DNA of 64,000 nucleotides from Prochlorococcus marinus CUG1417 (GCF_017695975.1 NZ_JAAORN010000001.1:977666-1041665); one strand, 5' to 3'. Counted from the first letter of the stretch, positions 30,744 through 41,727 are shown. Notes: a model not told the origin generated them from the letters alone. A program made the numbers and translations.

Positions 30744-33272
30744 CTAGAAGTTAGCACCTGCTAACTCCTGTTGAGATTCTTCAGAAGTAATATTGATTGT
30801 TACTTTTTTGTTTTCATCTATATCAACTAGGGCCTTATCTCCATCTTTTATTCTTCCAGAGAGGACTTCTTCAGCCAGACTATCCTCCAATAAACGCATA
30901 ACAGCTCTTCTTAATGGTCTAGCTCCATAAGAGGGATTATAACCTTCTTCAACTAGCCTTTCCTTGAAGGCTTCAGTTACGCTTAATTTAATGCCTTTGT
31001 CTTGCAATCTGGCAAAAACTTCTTGTAACATTATTTCAGCAATTTCTTTAACTTCATTTTTAGATAATTGTCTGAATACGATTATTTCATCAAGTCTATT
31101 TAGAAATTCAGGTCTGAAATATTGTTTGAGTTCTTCATTAACTAATGATTTAATCCTGTTGTATTGGCTATCTTCAACAGAATCGCCTGAAAACTCAAAT
31201 CCCAATCCCCCTCCACCTTTCTCAATTACCTTTGATCCAATATTTGAAGTCATTATTAGCAAAGTATTTTTAAAGTCTACGGTTCTACCTTTGGAATCTG
31301 TTAATCTTCCGTCCTCAAGTAGTTGCAATAATAAATTAAAAACGTCTGGATGAGCTTTTTCTACTTCATCAAACAAAACAACAGTATAAGGTCTTCTTCT
31401 AACCGCTTCCGTCAGTTGCCCACCTTCATTAAATCCAACATACCCGGGAGGGGAACCTATAAGTTTACTAACCGTATGTCTTTCCATAAATTCTGACATA
31501 TCTAATCTAATCATTGCTTCTTCACTACCAAAGAAATATGAAGCTAATGATTTAGTCAGTTCAGTTTTTCCTACACCAGTGGGACCTGAAAAGATAAAAC
31601 TTGCTATGGGCCTATTAGGATTTTTCAAACCAACTCTTGCTCTTCTGATAGCTCTAGATACAGCTTTTACAGCTTCATCTTGTCCAATTAGCCTTTGATG
31701 AAGTGTTTCCTCCATATTGAGGAGCTTGACTGATTCGGTTTCGGTTAATTTTTGAACAGGTACACCAGTCCAAGATGCAACGATATGAGCTACGTCTTCC
31801 TCACTAACCATGGGGTTTGGTAAAAGTTTTGAATCATTTTTTTCTGAGTTTGTATCAATACTAGATTCATCTTCAGCTTTAGATTCTTTTTTATTTTCAA
31901 GTACCTCTTTAATTTTTGCAGACAATTCCATCTCCTTTTCTCTAAGTTGTCCAGCTTGATCAAAGTTTTGATCCCTTACAGATTCTTCTTTTTGTTTTTG
32001 AATTTGTCTTAGTTCTTTATCTATTTGTTTAGCTTCGGGAGGGAGCTTAGAGTTTAGTAAACGAACTCTACTTCCTGCCTCATCGATAAGGTCTATAGCC
32101 TTATCGGGCAAAAACCTATCAGATATATATCGATCACCCAAGTGAGCTGCTGCTTCTAAAGCATCATCAGTAATTTTGAGGCGATGATGTTGTTCGTAAC
32201 GTTCTCGAAGACCTTTTAAGATTTCTATTGTATCTTCAATAGATGGTTCCCCAACCATTACAGGTTGGAATCTTCTCTCTAAAGCTGCATCTCTCTCAAT
32301 ATGTTTTCTATATTCATCAAGAGTTGTAGCTCCAATACATTGGAGTTCACCTCTAGCCAAAGCTGGCTTCAATATATTTGCTGCGTCTATAGCTCCTTCA
32401 GCAGCTCCAGCACCAATTAAAGTATGCACTTCATCTATGACCAAAATTACATTTCCTGCAGATTTTATTTCTTCCATTATCTTTTTCAATCTTTCTTCAA
32501 ATTCTCCTCTATATTTTGTTCCAGCAACCAAAAGACCAATATCAAGAGTTAGAACTCTTTTATCTTCTAATATGTCAGGAATATCTCCAAGTTGAATTCT
32601 TTGAGCCAGACCCTCTGCAATAGCTGTTTTACCAACTCCGGGTTCTCCGATAAGCACAGGATTATTTTTTGTCCTCCTTCCTAATATTTGGACTACACGA
32701 TCAATTTCTGAATAACGACCTACTACTGGATCTAGTTTTGATTCACTAGCTAGCTTTGTGAGATTTGTTCCAAATTCATCCAGAGTAGCAGTTTTTAAAT
32801 TACTCTTATTCGAATTTGCCCCACTCCCGACTTCCGCTGTTTCGCCTAGCATCCTTATTACTTGAGTTCTTACTTTAGTAAGATCAACATTAAGATTCTC
32901 TAGAACCCTTGCTGCTACACCCTCACCTTCCCTAATTAAACCAAGTAAAAGATGTTCAGTCCCTATATAATTATGACCCAATTGACGAGCTTCTTCCAAT
33001 GATAATTCTAAAACCCTTTTTGCTCTTGGGGTAAAAGGTATTTCAACAGCTACAAATCCTGAACCCCTACCAATTATCTTTTCTACTTCTATTCTAGAGT
33101 CTTTTAAATTAACTCCAAGTGATTTAAGCACTTTAGCTGCGACTCCAGTACCTTCTCCAATTAAACCTAATAAAATTTGCTCTGTTCCAACAAAATTATG
33201 ACCAAGTCTTCTTGCTTCCTCTTGGGCAAGCATGATGACTTTTATAGCCTTTTCTGTAAATCTTTCAAACAT
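30744..33272 (-). CDS. clpC: ATP-dependent Clp protease ATP-binding subunit ClpC
   Basis: ClpC is the HSP100 unfoldase that feeds substrates to ClpP/R and is essential in cyanobacteria. The 842-residue order is two Clp-N repeats ([20 protein letters not shown] and its second copy), the first AAA+ module with GEPGVGKT and [10 protein letters not shown], a middle coiled coil containing a UVR-like stretch (about 425-460), then the second AAA+ module with GPTGVGKTE and [13 protein letters not shown], and the C-terminal D2-small domain. The middle region, unlike ClpB, is short. The 178-bp upstream gap should hold the promoter. Confidence 0.97.
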   Translation of the reverse strand: MFERFTEKAIKVIMLAQEEARRLGHNFVGTEQILLGLIGEGTGVAAKVLKSLGVNLKDSRIEVEKIIGRGSGFVAVEIPFTPRAKRVLELSLEEARQLGHNYIGTEHLLLGLIREGEGVAARVLENLNVDLTKVRTQVIRMLGETAEVGSGANSNKSNLKTATLDEFGTNLTKLASESKLDPVVGRYSEIDRVVQILGRRTKNNPVLIGEPGVGKTAIAEGLAQRIQLGDIPDILEDKRVLTLDIGLLVAGTKYRGEFEERLKKIMEEIKSAGNVILVIDEVHTLIGAGAAEGAIDAANILKPALARGELQCIGATTLDEYRKHIERDAALERRFQPVMVGEPSIEDTIEILKGLRERYEQHHRLKITDDALEAAAHLGDRYISDRFLPDKAIDLIDEAGSRVRLLNSKLPPEAKQIDKELRQIQKQKEESVRDQNFDQAGQLREKEMELSAKIKEVLENKKESKAEDESSIDTNSEKNDSKLLPNPMVSEEDVAHIVASWTGVPVQKLTETESVKLLNMEETLHQRLIGQDEAVKAVSRAIRRARVGLKNPNRPIASFIFSGPTGVGKTELTKSLASYFFGSEEAMIRLDMSEFMERHTVSKLIGSPPGYVGFNEGGQLTEAVRRRPYTVVLFDEVEKAHPDVFNLLLQLLEDGRLTDSKGRTVDFKNTLLIMTSNIGSKVIEKGGGGLGFEFSGDSVEDSQYNRIKSLVNEELKQYFRPEFLNRLDEIIVFRQLSKNEVKEIAEIMLQEVFARLQDKGIKLSVTEAFKERLVEEGYNPSYGARPLRRAVMRLLEDSLAEEVLSGRIKDGDKALVDIDENKKVTINITSEESQQELAGANF

Positions 33273-33450
33273 TAGAAGATTAAACCCTATTAATAACCTA
33301 CCAGTAATATGTCGTTTTTGTGTTCAGAATGAGCTTTTATGAATACCTAAAAGTATATTTTATTTTATTAAATTTAACTTTTTTAGTGATATAGCAATAA
33401 ATTATAGTGATTTCAATGATTCTGGTTATCCGAACAATTAATTTTTTTAA

Positions 33451-33891
33451 TTATTTAGTTGTTAATTTTTTTTCTTTTATGAGCGCATCTGAACCATCCA
33501 TATAATAGTTTCTCCTTATTCCCACAGTAGAAAAATCAAACCGACTATAAAATTTCTCAGCTATGGCATTAGTCTGGGAGACTTCTAAAAATAATTTATT
33601 TATATTTGAATCTTCACATTGTTTTATCAAATATCTCATAAGGTGGGATCCATAACCTTTTTTCCTGTATTTCTGATTTACGGCAAAAAAATTTATTTGC
33701 GCTTCATCAAGAACCACATGAAAAACGCATATTCCTACTAATGTTTTCAAAAAAAATACCCCAAAGACTCTAATGCCTTCTTTCTTAAATTCTTGGGCCC
33801 ATTGCTTTTTGCTCCACAAAGAAATCGTATTTGAATCTAATTCATAACATAAATCAATATCTTTCTCATTAATCTTTTTAATCGATATCAT
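33451..33891 (-). CDS. rimI: GNAT acetyltransferase, RimI-like
   Basis: A 146-residue GNAT-fold protein. The acetyl-CoA pyrophosphate-binding motif A is FFAVNQKYRKKGYGSHLMRYL (Q/RxxGxG/A as RKKGYG), followed by LFLEVSQTNAIAEKFYSRFDF, the pattern of RimI-type N-alpha-acetyltransferases that modify ribosomal protein S18. The RimI assignment is by resemblance; other protein or small-molecule N-acetylations are possible. It is divergent from lysA with 89 bp between. Confidence 0.82.
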   Translation of the reverse strand: MISIKKINEKDIDLCYELDSNTISLWSKKQWAQEFKKEGIRVFGVFFLKTLVGICVFHVVLDEAQINFFAVNQKYRKKGYGSHLMRYLIKQCEDSNINKLFLEVSQTNAIAEKFYSRFDFSTVGIRRNYYMDGSDALIKEKKLTTK

Positions 33892-33980
33892 TTAAGAATA
33901 AATAAACACTCTAAAAATACAAAATTATAGTCATTATAGAATTAAGACAATTTTAGAATAACTCTATTTGAAATTCTCCC

Positions 33981-35354
33981 ATGCAAGAAAAAAAATCATT
34001 TTTAAAACAGAAGATTGACCTCAAAAGTCCGAATAAAAATATCGTACCCATTACAACATCCGTTGGAAGTGATGGAAAGTTATCAGTTGGGGGGTGTTCA
34101 ATTGAAGAATTAGTAAAAAAATATGATTCTCCTCTTTATATTTTGGATGAAATAACTTTAAGAAACTCTTGCAGAGCGTACAAAAAAGCATTAGAAAAAT
34201 ATTACCCTGGGAAATCTCTTCCGATATATGCTTCCAAGGCGAATAGTTCTATTTTCATGAGTAACCTCGTTTCCTCAGAGGGTTTAGGACTTGACGCAGT
34301 TTCAGAAGGAGAACTATTAACTGCCCTTAAAGGTGGTGTCCCTAATGAAAAAATTGTTTTTCATGGTAACAATAAATCAGATAAAGAAATAGAGTTTGCA
34401 GTTAAAAATAACATTAAAGTAATTGTAGATAATGACTATGACTTAGAAAGATTAGAGGAAATCTCAAATTCATTTAATCTTGATTTAGAAATAATGATTC
34501 GCTTTACTCCTGGTATAGAATGCCATACACATGAATATATAAGAACGGGATCATTCGACAGCAAATTTGGTTTCGGAATTGAATATTTAAATGTCTTATT
34601 TGAAAGAATCAGCAATACAAAACATCTAAAATTAAAAGGATTACATGCTCATATTGGTTCCCAGATTTTTGAACTAGAGCCACATAAGGATCTTGGAGAA
34701 ATAATGGTCAATGTTATTTTAGAAGCTAAAAAATTTGGCCATGATATTCAAAAATTAAATGTAGGTGGAGGTTTAGGAATTAAATATACAGAAAATGATG
34801 ATCCTCCTTCGATTGATGAATGGGTAAAAACAATTTCCACATCTGTTGTTAAAGCTTGTAAGAAAAATAATTTAGATTTACCTACACTGATGTGTGAGCC
34901 TGGAAGATCTATCGTTTCTACGGCAGGAATAACAATTTACAAAATTGGGGCGTTTAAAGAAATTCCAGGGATCAGAACATATTTGTCTGTTGATGGTGGG
35001 ATGAGTGATAATCCAAGACCAATAACATATCAATCAAATTATTCTGCATGCTTGGTTAGTAACCCCTTTAATATTAATTCGAAAAACAAATATACTATCG
35101 CTGGCAAGCACTGCGAATCAGGAGATGTATTGTTTAAGGAGATAGAACTAGCAAATTGCAAAACAGGAGATCTTATATGTGTTTTTGGTACTGGTGCATA
35201 TAATAATTCAATGAGTTCTAACTACAACAGAATCCCAAGACCAGCAGCTCTTTTAGTTTGTGATGGAGAGGCAGAGATTATTCAAAAAAGAGAAAGTCCA
35301 TTTGATCTTTTAAAATATGATGTTTTACCTGATCGCTTTATCAAACAAAATTAG
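33981..35354 (+). CDS. lysA: Diaminopimelate decarboxylase
   Basis: LysA decarboxylates meso-diaminopimelate to lysine, the last step of the pathway. The alanine-racemase-like barrel has the PLP lysine Lys86 in IYASKANSS, the LHAHIGSQIFE histidine block and the GGGLGIKY phosphate-binding stretch. The C-terminal beta domain has GKHCESGDVLF, where the Cys and Glu face the partner active site of the dimer. The 457-residue length is normal with a short N-terminal extension. cdaA begins 28 bp downstream in the same direction. Confidence 0.96.
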   Translation: MQEKKSFLKQKIDLKSPNKNIVPITTSVGSDGKLSVGGCSIEELVKKYDSPLYILDEITLRNSCRAYKKALEKYYPGKSLPIYASKANSSIFMSNLVSSEGLGLDAVSEGELLTALKGGVPNEKIVFHGNNKSDKEIEFAVKNNIKVIVDNDYDLERLEEISNSFNLDLEIMIRFTPGIECHTHEYIRTGSFDSKFGFGIEYLNVLFERISNTKHLKLKGLHAHIGSQIFELEPHKDLGEIMVNVILEAKKFGHDIQKLNVGGGLGIKYTENDDPPSIDEWVKTISTSVVKACKKNNLDLPTLMCEPGRSIVSTAGITIYKIGAFKEIPGIRTYLSVDGGMSDNPRPITYQSNYSACLVSNPFNINSKNKYTIAGKHCESGDVLFKEIELANCKTGDLICVFGTGAYNNSMSSNYNRIPRPAALLVCDGEAEIIQKRESPFDLLKYDVLPDRFIKQN

Positions 35355-35382
35355 GTACATTTAAATTAATTTTGTTTTTAGT

Positions 35383-36291
35383 GTGAATTTCTGGGGGATT
35401 ATAAATTTAAAACTTCTATTAGATGTCTTATTTGCTGTTGGTTTCGGACTTTTATTATTTTCAAGAGTAAAAGAACAACGTACATTATGGCTCCTAAGAG
35501 GATATTTGTTTTTAGTCTCATCCGCATGGTTTATTCAAAGATTTGCATACCTTCCTCTAACATCAAAATTAATTGATGCCGTAGTCCTCGCTTGCTCTCT
35601 CTCATTAGCAATTCTTTGGCAAGGAGAGTTAAGAAGATTAATGGAATTATTAGGTACTGGGAGACTTGCTGTATTACTAGGAAATCCACCGAAGGAGTTT
35701 AGAGCAACATCAACTACTATTACTCAGTTAGTTGATACCGCAGGTAAACTCTCTCAGAATAGAAGAGGCGCTTTAATCGTTGTAGATTTGGGGAGTGATT
35801 TAAGGCCTGAAGATTTTTTATATTCAGGTACTAACATTGAGGCACAATTATCAACTGACCTTTTAATAAATCTGTTTGCAACAGATACCCCTTTGCATGA
35901 TGGGGCAGTACTTGTTAAAGGGAACAAAATAATATCTGCTGGGGTAATACTTCCTTTGTCAAGGCAAGGAATTAGTAGATACGGCACAAGACATTTAGCT
36001 GCACTAGGGATTACAGAAAGATTTGACAGGTGTATTTGCATTGTTGTTTCTGAAGAAACAGGTACGTTATCATTAGCAAACCAAGGTAAACTTGAAAGAC
36101 CTATCACTAGTAGTAGGTTACAAGAACTTCTTGTAAATTTAATTGGAAATCAAAACTCAATGGTGACAAGTAAACCATCTATAGGTAAAAATGCCTTATC
36201 CAAAAAGACAACCCAAAATGATAATATTATCAGTGATATTAATGGGAAAGAGACTGAAAAATCAGAAATCTTCATTAACAAAAAGGACTAA
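35383..36291 (+). CDS. cdaA: Diadenylate cyclase CdaA (c-di-AMP synthase)
   Basis: CdaA condenses two ATP to cyclic di-AMP, a messenger linked to potassium, osmotic balance and, in cyanobacteria, night survival. It starts with GTG at 35383. Three membrane helices (about 10-25, 38-55 and 62-80) precede the DAC domain. The catalytic DGA motif is LHDGAVLV (Asp173-Ala175). The second motif reads GTRHLAALG (201-209), so the usual RHR is RHL. A Lys/Asn-rich tail of about 45 residues follows the domain. uppS starts 3 bp later, so lysA-cdaA-uppS-bioB are likely one operon. The pairing with uppS rather than glmM differs from Firmicutes. Confidence 0.92.
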   Translation: MNFWGIINLKLLLDVLFAVGFGLLLFSRVKEQRTLWLLRGYLFLVSSAWFIQRFAYLPLTSKLIDAVVLACSLSLAILWQGELRRLMELLGTGRLAVLLGNPPKEFRATSTTITQLVDTAGKLSQNRRGALIVVDLGSDLRPEDFLYSGTNIEAQLSTDLLINLFATDTPLHDGAVLVKGNKIISAGVILPLSRQGISRYGTRHLAALGITERFDRCICIVVSEETGTLSLANQGKLERPITSSRLQELLVNLIGNQNSMVTSKPSIGKNALSKKTTQNDNIISDINGKETEKSEIFINKKD

Positions 36292-36294
36292 CTA

Positions 36295-37098
36295 ATGAGT
36301 TTAGGAAAAATAATCGATACAAAAAATAATGATTTATTCAAAAGAATAGATAAGCAGAAAGTTCCAGAACATGTTGCAATAATTATGGATGGGAATGGGA
36401 GATGGGCTACAAAAAAAGGTTTGCCTCGTACATATGGGCATAAGAGAGGAGTGGATGTTTTGAAAAAAATTCTCAAAGCATCAAAAAAATTAGGTTGCAA
36501 AGTACTTACTGTTTATGCTTTTTCAACGGAGAATTGGACAAGACCAACAAAAGAAGTTGACTTCCTTATAAATCTCTTTAACGAAGTTTTGAAAAACGAA
36601 ATTAAAGAGATACATGAAGAATCAACAAAAATTAAATTCATTGGGGATTTAACTCCTTTCCCAGAAACTTTAAAAAAAATAATCTCTAGTTCAGAATCTC
36701 TAACTAAAGATAACAATGCATTTTTATTAAATGTTTGCGTCAATTACGGAGGCAGGCAAGAAATAGTGAAAGTTGCAAAAGAACTAGCATTAAAATGTTC
36801 TTCTGGTGAAATAAAACTTAGTGAAGTTAATGAAGAATTATTTAATTCAGAGCTATTAACTCGAGGCATTAAAGATCCAGAATTACTAATAAGAACTAGT
36901 GGAGAAAAAAGGATCAGTAATTTTCTTTTATGGCAATTAGCTTATTCAGAAATTTACATCTCCGAGGTACTTTGGCCAGACTTCAATGAGTTTGAATTTT
37001 TAAAAGCAATAATTGATTACCAATCAAGGGATCGACGTTTCGGCGGTATAAAATCATTACCAAATGAATCTTTTGAAGATTCTCAATATTCTTCTTAA
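36295..37098 (+). CDS. uppS: Isoprenyl transferase (undecaprenyl diphosphate synthase)
   Basis: This cis-prenyltransferase makes the undecaprenyl carrier for peptidoglycan. The P-loop-like motif is [10 protein letters not shown] with catalytic Asp32, followed by [18 protein letters not shown] and the C-terminal [13 protein letters not shown] block, here [20 protein letters not shown], and a final basic RDRRFGG. The 267-residue length is usual. It follows cdaA by 3 bp and precedes bioB by 5 bp. Confidence 0.96.
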   Translation: MSLGKIIDTKNNDLFKRIDKQKVPEHVAIIMDGNGRWATKKGLPRTYGHKRGVDVLKKILKASKKLGCKVLTVYAFSTENWTRPTKEVDFLINLFNEVLKNEIKEIHEESTKIKFIGDLTPFPETLKKIISSSESLTKDNNAFLLNVCVNYGGRQEIVKVAKELALKCSSGEIKLSEVNEELFNSELLTRGIKDPELLIRTSGEKRISNFLLWQLAYSEIYISEVLWPDFNEFEFLKAIIDYQSRDRRFGGIKSLPNESFEDSQYSS

Positions 37099-37103
37099 CA
37101 AAA

Positions 37104-38111
37104 ATGTCTAATTTTAATAATCAGTTATTAAGAGAAATTAGGTTCGATTGGAATAAAGAGGAGATATCGAAAATACTTAATATGCCTCTAATTGATTTAA
37201 TGTGGGAATCACAAATCGTACACAGGAAATTCAACAAATACAACATTCAATTAGCATCATTGTTCAGCGTCAAAACTGGTGGATGTGAGGAAAATTGCTC
37301 GTATTGTAGCCAATCTATTTATAGTGCTAGCGATATAAAAAGTCATCCACAATTTCAAGTTGAAGAGGTTTTAGCAAGAGCTCAAATAGCAAAAAATGAA
37401 GGAGCAGATAGGTTTTGTATGGGTTGGGCATGGAGAGAAATTAGAGACGGTAAATCATTTGATGCAATGTTACAGATGGTCAGCGGTGTAAGAGATTTAG
37501 GAATGGAAGCATGCGTTACTGCTGGGATGCTTACAGAAGATCAAGCTTCCAGACTCGCTGATGCTGGTTTGACCGCTTATAACCACAATCTTGATACTAG
37601 TCCTGAGCATTATAAAAACATTATTACGACTAGAACTTATCAAGACAGACTGGATACTATTAAAAGAGTAAGAAATGCAGGAATAAATGTTTGTTGTGGA
37701 GGAATAATAGGTTTGGGTGAAACTAATGGAGATAGAGCATCTCTTTTAGAAGTGCTGTCAAATATGAATCCGCACCCTGAGAGTGTTCCTATAAATTCAT
37801 TAGTAGCTATTGAGGGTACTGGTTTAGAAAATAATAAAGAAATTGATTCTGTTGAGATGATAAGAATGATAGCTACAGCCAGAATTCTTATGCCAAAAAG
37901 TAAAATAAGATTAAGTGCAGGACGAGAAAAGCTCTCAAAAGAAGCTCAAATTTTATGTTTTCAATGTGGTGCAAATTCAATTTTTTACGGAGATGAGTTA
38001 CTTACAACTTCAAATCCATCTTTTCAATCAGACAGAAAACTTCTTAAAGAAGTTGGAGTAACATTTAATAAAAATTTTGAAACTTGTGAAAAAACATTAT
38101 CCTCTTTATGA
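37104..38111 (+). CDS. bioB: Biotin synthase
   Basis: BioB is the radical-SAM enzyme that inserts sulfur into dethiobiotin. The [4Fe-4S] cysteines are Cys61, Cys65 and Cys68 ([13 protein letters not shown]). Further conserved stretches are [13 protein letters not shown] ([10 protein letters not shown]), [10 protein letters not shown] with the [2Fe-2S] site cysteines nearby, GGIIGLGE and the Arg ligand region [10 protein letters not shown]. The 335-residue length is typical. Its stop codon overlaps the next start as ATGA (38108-38111), indicating translational coupling with the rhodanese gene. Confidence 0.97.
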   Translation: MSNFNNQLLREIRFDWNKEEISKILNMPLIDLMWESQIVHRKFNKYNIQLASLFSVKTGGCEENCSYCSQSIYSASDIKSHPQFQVEEVLARAQIAKNEGADRFCMGWAWREIRDGKSFDAMLQMVSGVRDLGMEACVTAGMLTEDQASRLADAGLTAYNHNLDTSPEHYKNIITTRTYQDRLDTIKRVRNAGINVCCGGIIGLGETNGDRASLLEVLSNMNPHPESVPINSLVAIEGTGLENNKEIDSVEMIRMIATARILMPKSKIRLSAGREKLSKEAQILCFQCGANSIFYGDELLTTSNPSFQSDRKLLKEVGVTFNKNFETCEKTLSSL

Positions 38112-39040
38112 AAGGAAAAAATTATAAAATAGTTTCTCTTTATTCTTTCTTCCCATTTCAAGAAAACTTAATTTTTGATCTCAAAAATAAATTATTAGAA
38201 ATCGGAAATGAAAACGATCTTTCAGGTTTATTAATTTTTGCAAGTGAGGGTATTAATGGAACTATTTGTGCTGAGAAAGATCTAATTGATAATGTTATCA
38301 ACTTACTTTACAAATATACAGAAAATAAAAATTTAAATATAAAAGTAAACTTTTCAAAAAAGAAAGTCTTCAAAAAATTAAAAATTAAAATCAAGAAAGA
38401 AATAGTTACAATGGGTATTAATGGAATAAACCCTTCACAAGATAATGGGACTTATGTTGACTCAGCTAATTGGAATAAGTTAATAAAAAATCAAAATACA
38501 ATAGTCATTGATACTAGAAATCATTATGAGGTTTCCATAGGAACATTTCAGAATTCCATAAATCCAAATACGAGAAACTTTAGCGAATTCCCCAAGTGGG
38601 TAGATGATCATTTAGAAAGTCATTTAGAAAATAAAGAATCTTCAAATATAGCAATGTTTTGTACAGGAGGTATCAGATGTGAAAAAGCTACAAGTTTGCT
38701 GAAAAAGAAAGGTTATAAAAATATTTATCATCTACAAGGTGGAATCCTTCAATACCTTGATGATATACCAGAAGAAGAAAACTTATTTGAGGGTGAATGT
38801 TATGTTTTTGATAAAAGAGTTGCTTTAGATCAAGAATTAGAAAAAGGCTCCTACTCGATTTGTCATGCATGTGGAATGCCAGTTTCAATTCAAGATCAAA
38901 AAAGAAAAGAATATAGAAAGGGTATTCAATGTCATTTCTGCATAGATCAATTCAGTGATGATGATAGGAAAAGGTTTGAAGAAAGACAAAAACAGATCGA
39001 TAGATTAAAAGTGGAAAATCATAAAATCTGTAAAGATTAA
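38108..39040 (+). CDS. trhO: Rhodanese-domain tRNA uridine(34) hydroxylase-like protein
   Basis: A 310-residue protein of the YceA/TrhO family, which makes 5-hydroxyuridine at position 34 of tRNA in an oxygen-dependent way. The layout is an N-terminal acylphosphatase-like domain (SEGINGTIC at about 47-55), a rhodanese domain with [14 protein letters not shown] and the active-site loop [14 protein letters not shown] (Cys near 183), then a C-terminal Cys-rich zinc-type segment (CHACGMPVS and CHFCIDQF). It is translationally coupled to bioB. The tRNA role is from the family, not shown here. Confidence 0.9.
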   Translation: MKGKNYKIVSLYSFFPFQENLIFDLKNKLLEIGNENDLSGLLIFASEGINGTICAEKDLIDNVINLLYKYTENKNLNIKVNFSKKKVFKKLKIKIKKEIVTMGINGINPSQDNGTYVDSANWNKLIKNQNTIVIDTRNHYEVSIGTFQNSINPNTRNFSEFPKWVDDHLESHLENKESSNIAMFCTGGIRCEKATSLLKKKGYKNIYHLQGGILQYLDDIPEEENLFEGECYVFDKRVALDQELEKGSYSICHACGMPVSIQDQKRKEYRKGIQCHFCIDQFSDDDRKRFEERQKQIDRLKVENHKICKD

Positions 39041-39051
39041 TTTTCAGAATC

Positions 39052-39552
39052 ATGAAAGTTGAAGAATTAGAAAAATTAGCAAGCACTATTGGATTAGTAA
39101 TTAAAATTCAAGTAAGAGAAACTCTTGGTTTATGCTTTTTTAGAATCGTTATAGCGGAACAGAAAGATAACATTATTAAGATTTGGGCCGAAATGAAAGG
39201 TTGGACTTATTTAAATAACCAAGGTATTCAGCTTGATACATTAAGAATCCTTAGTAAGGCACCCGCTTTTGTTTCGGAATTAATATGGGCAACAACTATG
39301 TCTTGGGCAATTGAAAAAAAATCAAGCAAAAAAGCAAGACTTTTAGCTATTTTTGATAGTGAAGGATATAGTAAAAAACTTGTAAGATATTTCAAGTTAA
39401 TAGGCTTCAAAATTGTGAAAGAAGTTGGTTCTAGCCCGGCAGATCTTTTACTAAGATTGATCTGGGGAGGTGCGGGAACACTTATGAACGGGGAATGTAT
39501 TTCCATATTGAAAAAACTTGAAAAGAAACTATCTTTAATTAAAGAAAGTTAA
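39052..39552 (+). CDS. Conserved protein of unknown function
   Basis: A 166-residue protein without signal peptide. The second half (AIFDSEGYSKKLVRYFKLIGFKIVKEVG) has the beta-alpha pattern of the end of a GNAT-like domain, and the region before it (LSKAPAFVSELIWATTMSWAIEK) is compatible with a partner-binding helix. A Gly-rich stretch WGGAGTLMNGE comes near the C-terminus. I do not recognise a named family. It is 11 bp after trhO on the same strand and its last 4 bp overlap the 3' end of lipA on the other strand. It may serve as a cyanobacterial accessory to the bioB/trhO cluster, which is only a positional inference. Confidence 0.7.
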   Translation: MKVEELEKLASTIGLVIKIQVRETLGLCFFRIVIAEQKDNIIKIWAEMKGWTYLNNQGIQLDTLRILSKAPAFVSELIWATTMSWAIEKKSSKKARLLAIFDSEGYSKKLVRYFKLIGFKIVKEVGSSPADLLLRLIWGGAGTLMNGECISILKKLEKKLSLIKES

Positions 39553-40448
39553 CCCGCATGATAACTACTTCTAACTAAGGGGCCAGAAGATACTTTCTTG
39601 AATCCTAATTCCTTAGAGAAGCGATCTAAATATTCAAACTCTGATGGATCCCAATATTTCTTAACTGCCAAATGATTGAATGAGGGCCTTAAATATTGGC
39701 CAATTGTGATTTGATCACAATCTATTTTTTTAAGATCATAAATTGTCATTTTTATTTCATCCAATGTTTCCCCAAGACCTAACATAATTCCTGATTTAGT
39801 TTGAATATGAGGAGCAATATCTTTTGACTTTTTTAGTAAACTAAGCGATTTTTTGTAATTTGCACCTCTCCTAACTTCTTTTTGCAGTCTTTCAACAGTT
39901 TCTAGATTGTGATTAAAACATATTGGTTCTTTTTCTAAAATCATCTTCAATCTCTCTGTCTGAAGGTTATTAGTTTCAACAAAATTTTTGCCCCCACCCC
40001 ATAAATCAGGAGTTAAAACCTCTATTTTAATTTTTGAATCAATTTTTCTAATCTCATCAATTGTAGATATAAATAAATTTGCACCATGATCAGGGAGATC
40101 ATCTCTAGCTACAGATGTCAAAACAACATATTTCAAATTTAATACTTTTACTGCCTCAGCGACTTGAATACATTCATCCTTATTTATTGAACTAGGCCTT
40201 CCTTTGTTTACCTGACAGAAAGCACAAGAACGTGAACATATCGATCCACCCAGTAAGAAAGTGGCTGTTCCTGAGGCATAACATTCTGCTCTATTTGGAC
40301 ATCTTGCTTCTTCACAAATGGTATGAATATTTGATTTTTTGATAAGTGTTTGTATTTTTTCAAACTCTGAAGCTTTACTAATAGGAAATTTTATCCAAGA
40401 AGGGAGTCTTAAAAATTTTTCTTTCTTAGTTAGATTATTCTGTCCCAT
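39549..40448 (-). CDS. lipA: Lipoyl synthase
   Basis: LipA is a radical-SAM enzyme that inserts two sulfurs into octanoyl-bound proteins. Two cluster motifs are visible: the auxiliary cluster CEEARCPNRAEC (Cys45, Cys50, Cys56) and the SAM cluster CSRSCAFC (Cys71, Cys75, Cys78). The C-terminal RSSYHAG carries the conserved serine that ligates the auxiliary cluster. The 299-residue length is normal. It is 2 bp downstream of recR, a pair seen also in other picocyanobacteria by my recollection. Confidence 0.96.
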   Translation of the reverse strand: MGQNNLTKKEKFLRLPSWIKFPISKASEFEKIQTLIKKSNIHTICEEARCPNRAECYASGTATFLLGGSICSRSCAFCQVNKGRPSSINKDECIQVAEAVKVLNLKYVVLTSVARDDLPDHGANLFISTIDEIRKIDSKIKIEVLTPDLWGGGKNFVETNNLQTERLKMILEKEPICFNHNLETVERLQKEVRRGANYKKSLSLLKKSKDIAPHIQTKSGIMLGLGETLDEIKMTIYDLKKIDCDQITIGQYLRPSFNHLAVKKYWDPSEFEYLDRFSKELGFKKVSSGPLVRSSYHAG

Positions 40449-40450
40449 TT

Positions 40451-41056
40451 CTAATTTAGTTTTGTTCTCCCTTCTAAGGCCCTAGCAAGTGTAACTTCAT
40501 CCACATATTCAAGTTCACTGCCCATTGGCAGACCGTAAGCAATCCTCGTAACTTTAGTAAAAGGGGCCAGCAATTTTCCAATGTAAAGACTTGTTGTGTC
40601 TCCTTCAACACTTGGAGTTAATGCCAATATGATTTCATCTATTTCAGACTTACTAACTCGTTCTACTAAACTCCTAATTTCCAAGAGTTCAGGACCAACA
40701 GAATCCATTGGAGATATTAAACCACCAATAACGTGGTAGACACCTTTAAATTCCCTAGCACGTTCTAAAGCAAGTAGATCTTTAGCTTCTGCTACTACAC
40801 AGATTAGTTTTTGGTTTCTTTCAGTATTTCGACAAATTTCACATTCATCTTCCGAAGTCAAATTAAAGCATTTTTTACAACGACCAACATTACTACGAGC
40901 TTCTAACAAGGCATTTGAGAAGTCTCTTATTGTACTTTCAGGTTGTTTTAAAATAAACAAGGCTAATCTTTGAGCTGTTCTTGGACCAATCCCTGGAAAT
41001 TTCTCAAAATGACCAATTAATTTTGAAAGTGGTTTGGTATAAGTAATCAAAATCAA
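40451..41056 (-). CDS. recR: Recombination protein RecR
   Basis: RecR works with RecO/RecF to load RecA at gaps. The 201-residue protein has the helix-hairpin-helix [11 protein letters not shown] (23-33), a four-cysteine zinc finger (Cys60, Cys63, Cys72, Cys75) and the Toprim domain ([26 protein letters not shown]). A C-terminal Walker B-like stretch, typical of the family, closes it. ATG is at 41056, with the divergent psbP-like gene 97 bp away. lipA follows at 2 bp. Confidence 0.97.
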   Translation of the reverse strand: MILITYTKPLSKLIGHFEKFPGIGPRTAQRLALFILKQPESTIRDFSNALLEARSNVGRCKKCFNLTSEDECEICRNTERNQKLICVVAEAKDLLALERAREFKGVYHVIGGLISPMDSVGPELLEIRSLVERVSKSEIDEIILALTPSVEGDTTSLYIGKLLAPFTKVTRIAYGLPMGSELEYVDEVTLARALEGRTKLN

Positions 41057-41153
41057 ACTATTTCTAGAAATAATTTAGACGCAAAATTCTGAATTGCCAT
41101 AATTGTTTGCTTTTAATGTCTTATTATGTTTTTAGTTAGTAATTTCAAACAAA

Positions 41154-41711
41154 ATGAAAAATATAAAATTTAACCCTTTCAAATATTTATTTTTGATTTT
41201 TTTATGTTTTACACTTAGCGCTTGTAGTGGAGGTCTCAATGCAGGATTAGAAGCTTATCAAAGCCCCGATGGAAGATATGCCTTTTTGTATCCAACAGGA
41301 TGGACTCGAGTAAAAGTCGATGGAGGACCTGAAATTATTTATCATGATTTAATCAATAGTAATGAGACATTAAGTTTAGTAATTTCTGATGTTAATAAAG
41401 AAGTTCAATTAGAGCAATTGGGAAGCCCAAGTGAAGTTGGTCAAACATTAATTGATAAAGTCATTGCTCCCGAAGGTTCAGGGAGAGAGGTTGAACTTAT
41501 TAATACTAATAAGAGAGAGAAATCCAATCATATATTCTATGACTTAGAGTATGTACTCAATTTAAATGAACAGACCAGACACGAACTAGCTACTGTCGTA
41601 ATTGATAGAGGAACACTTTATACTTTTGCTGTAGGAACAAATGAAGAGAGATGGAATAAAGTTAATGGAATATTTAGTAATGTAATTGAATCATTTAACT
41701 TTCTAATATAG
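41154..41711 (+). CDS. psbP: PsbP-family photosystem II lipoprotein (CyanoP)
   Basis: A 185-residue thylakoid lumen lipoprotein. The N-terminal signal peptide (KYLFLIFLCFT) ends in the lipobox LSAC with lipidated Cys24. The PsbP fold follows: AYQSPDGRYAFLYPTGW, then VIYHDLI-like DLINSNETLSLVISDV and the C-terminal strand GTLYTFAVGTNEERW. CyanoP is a photosystem II assembly factor in cyanobacteria, distinct from plant PsbP of the oxygen-evolving complex. It stands alone between recR and the convergent ABC exporter gene. Confidence 0.92.
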   Translation: MKNIKFNPFKYLFLIFLCFTLSACSGGLNAGLEAYQSPDGRYAFLYPTGWTRVKVDGGPEIIYHDLINSNETLSLVISDVNKEVQLEQLGSPSEVGQTLIDKVIAPEGSGREVELINTNKREKSNHIFYDLEYVLNLNEQTRHELATVVIDRGTLYTFAVGTNEERWNKVNGIFSNVIESFNFLI

Positions 41712-41727
41712 TTTTAGAAATTTCATA

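Noticed and set aside
30964..31353. Plus-strand ORF inside clpC
   Set aside because: Antisense to the second AAA+ module of ClpC, and no matching family seen.
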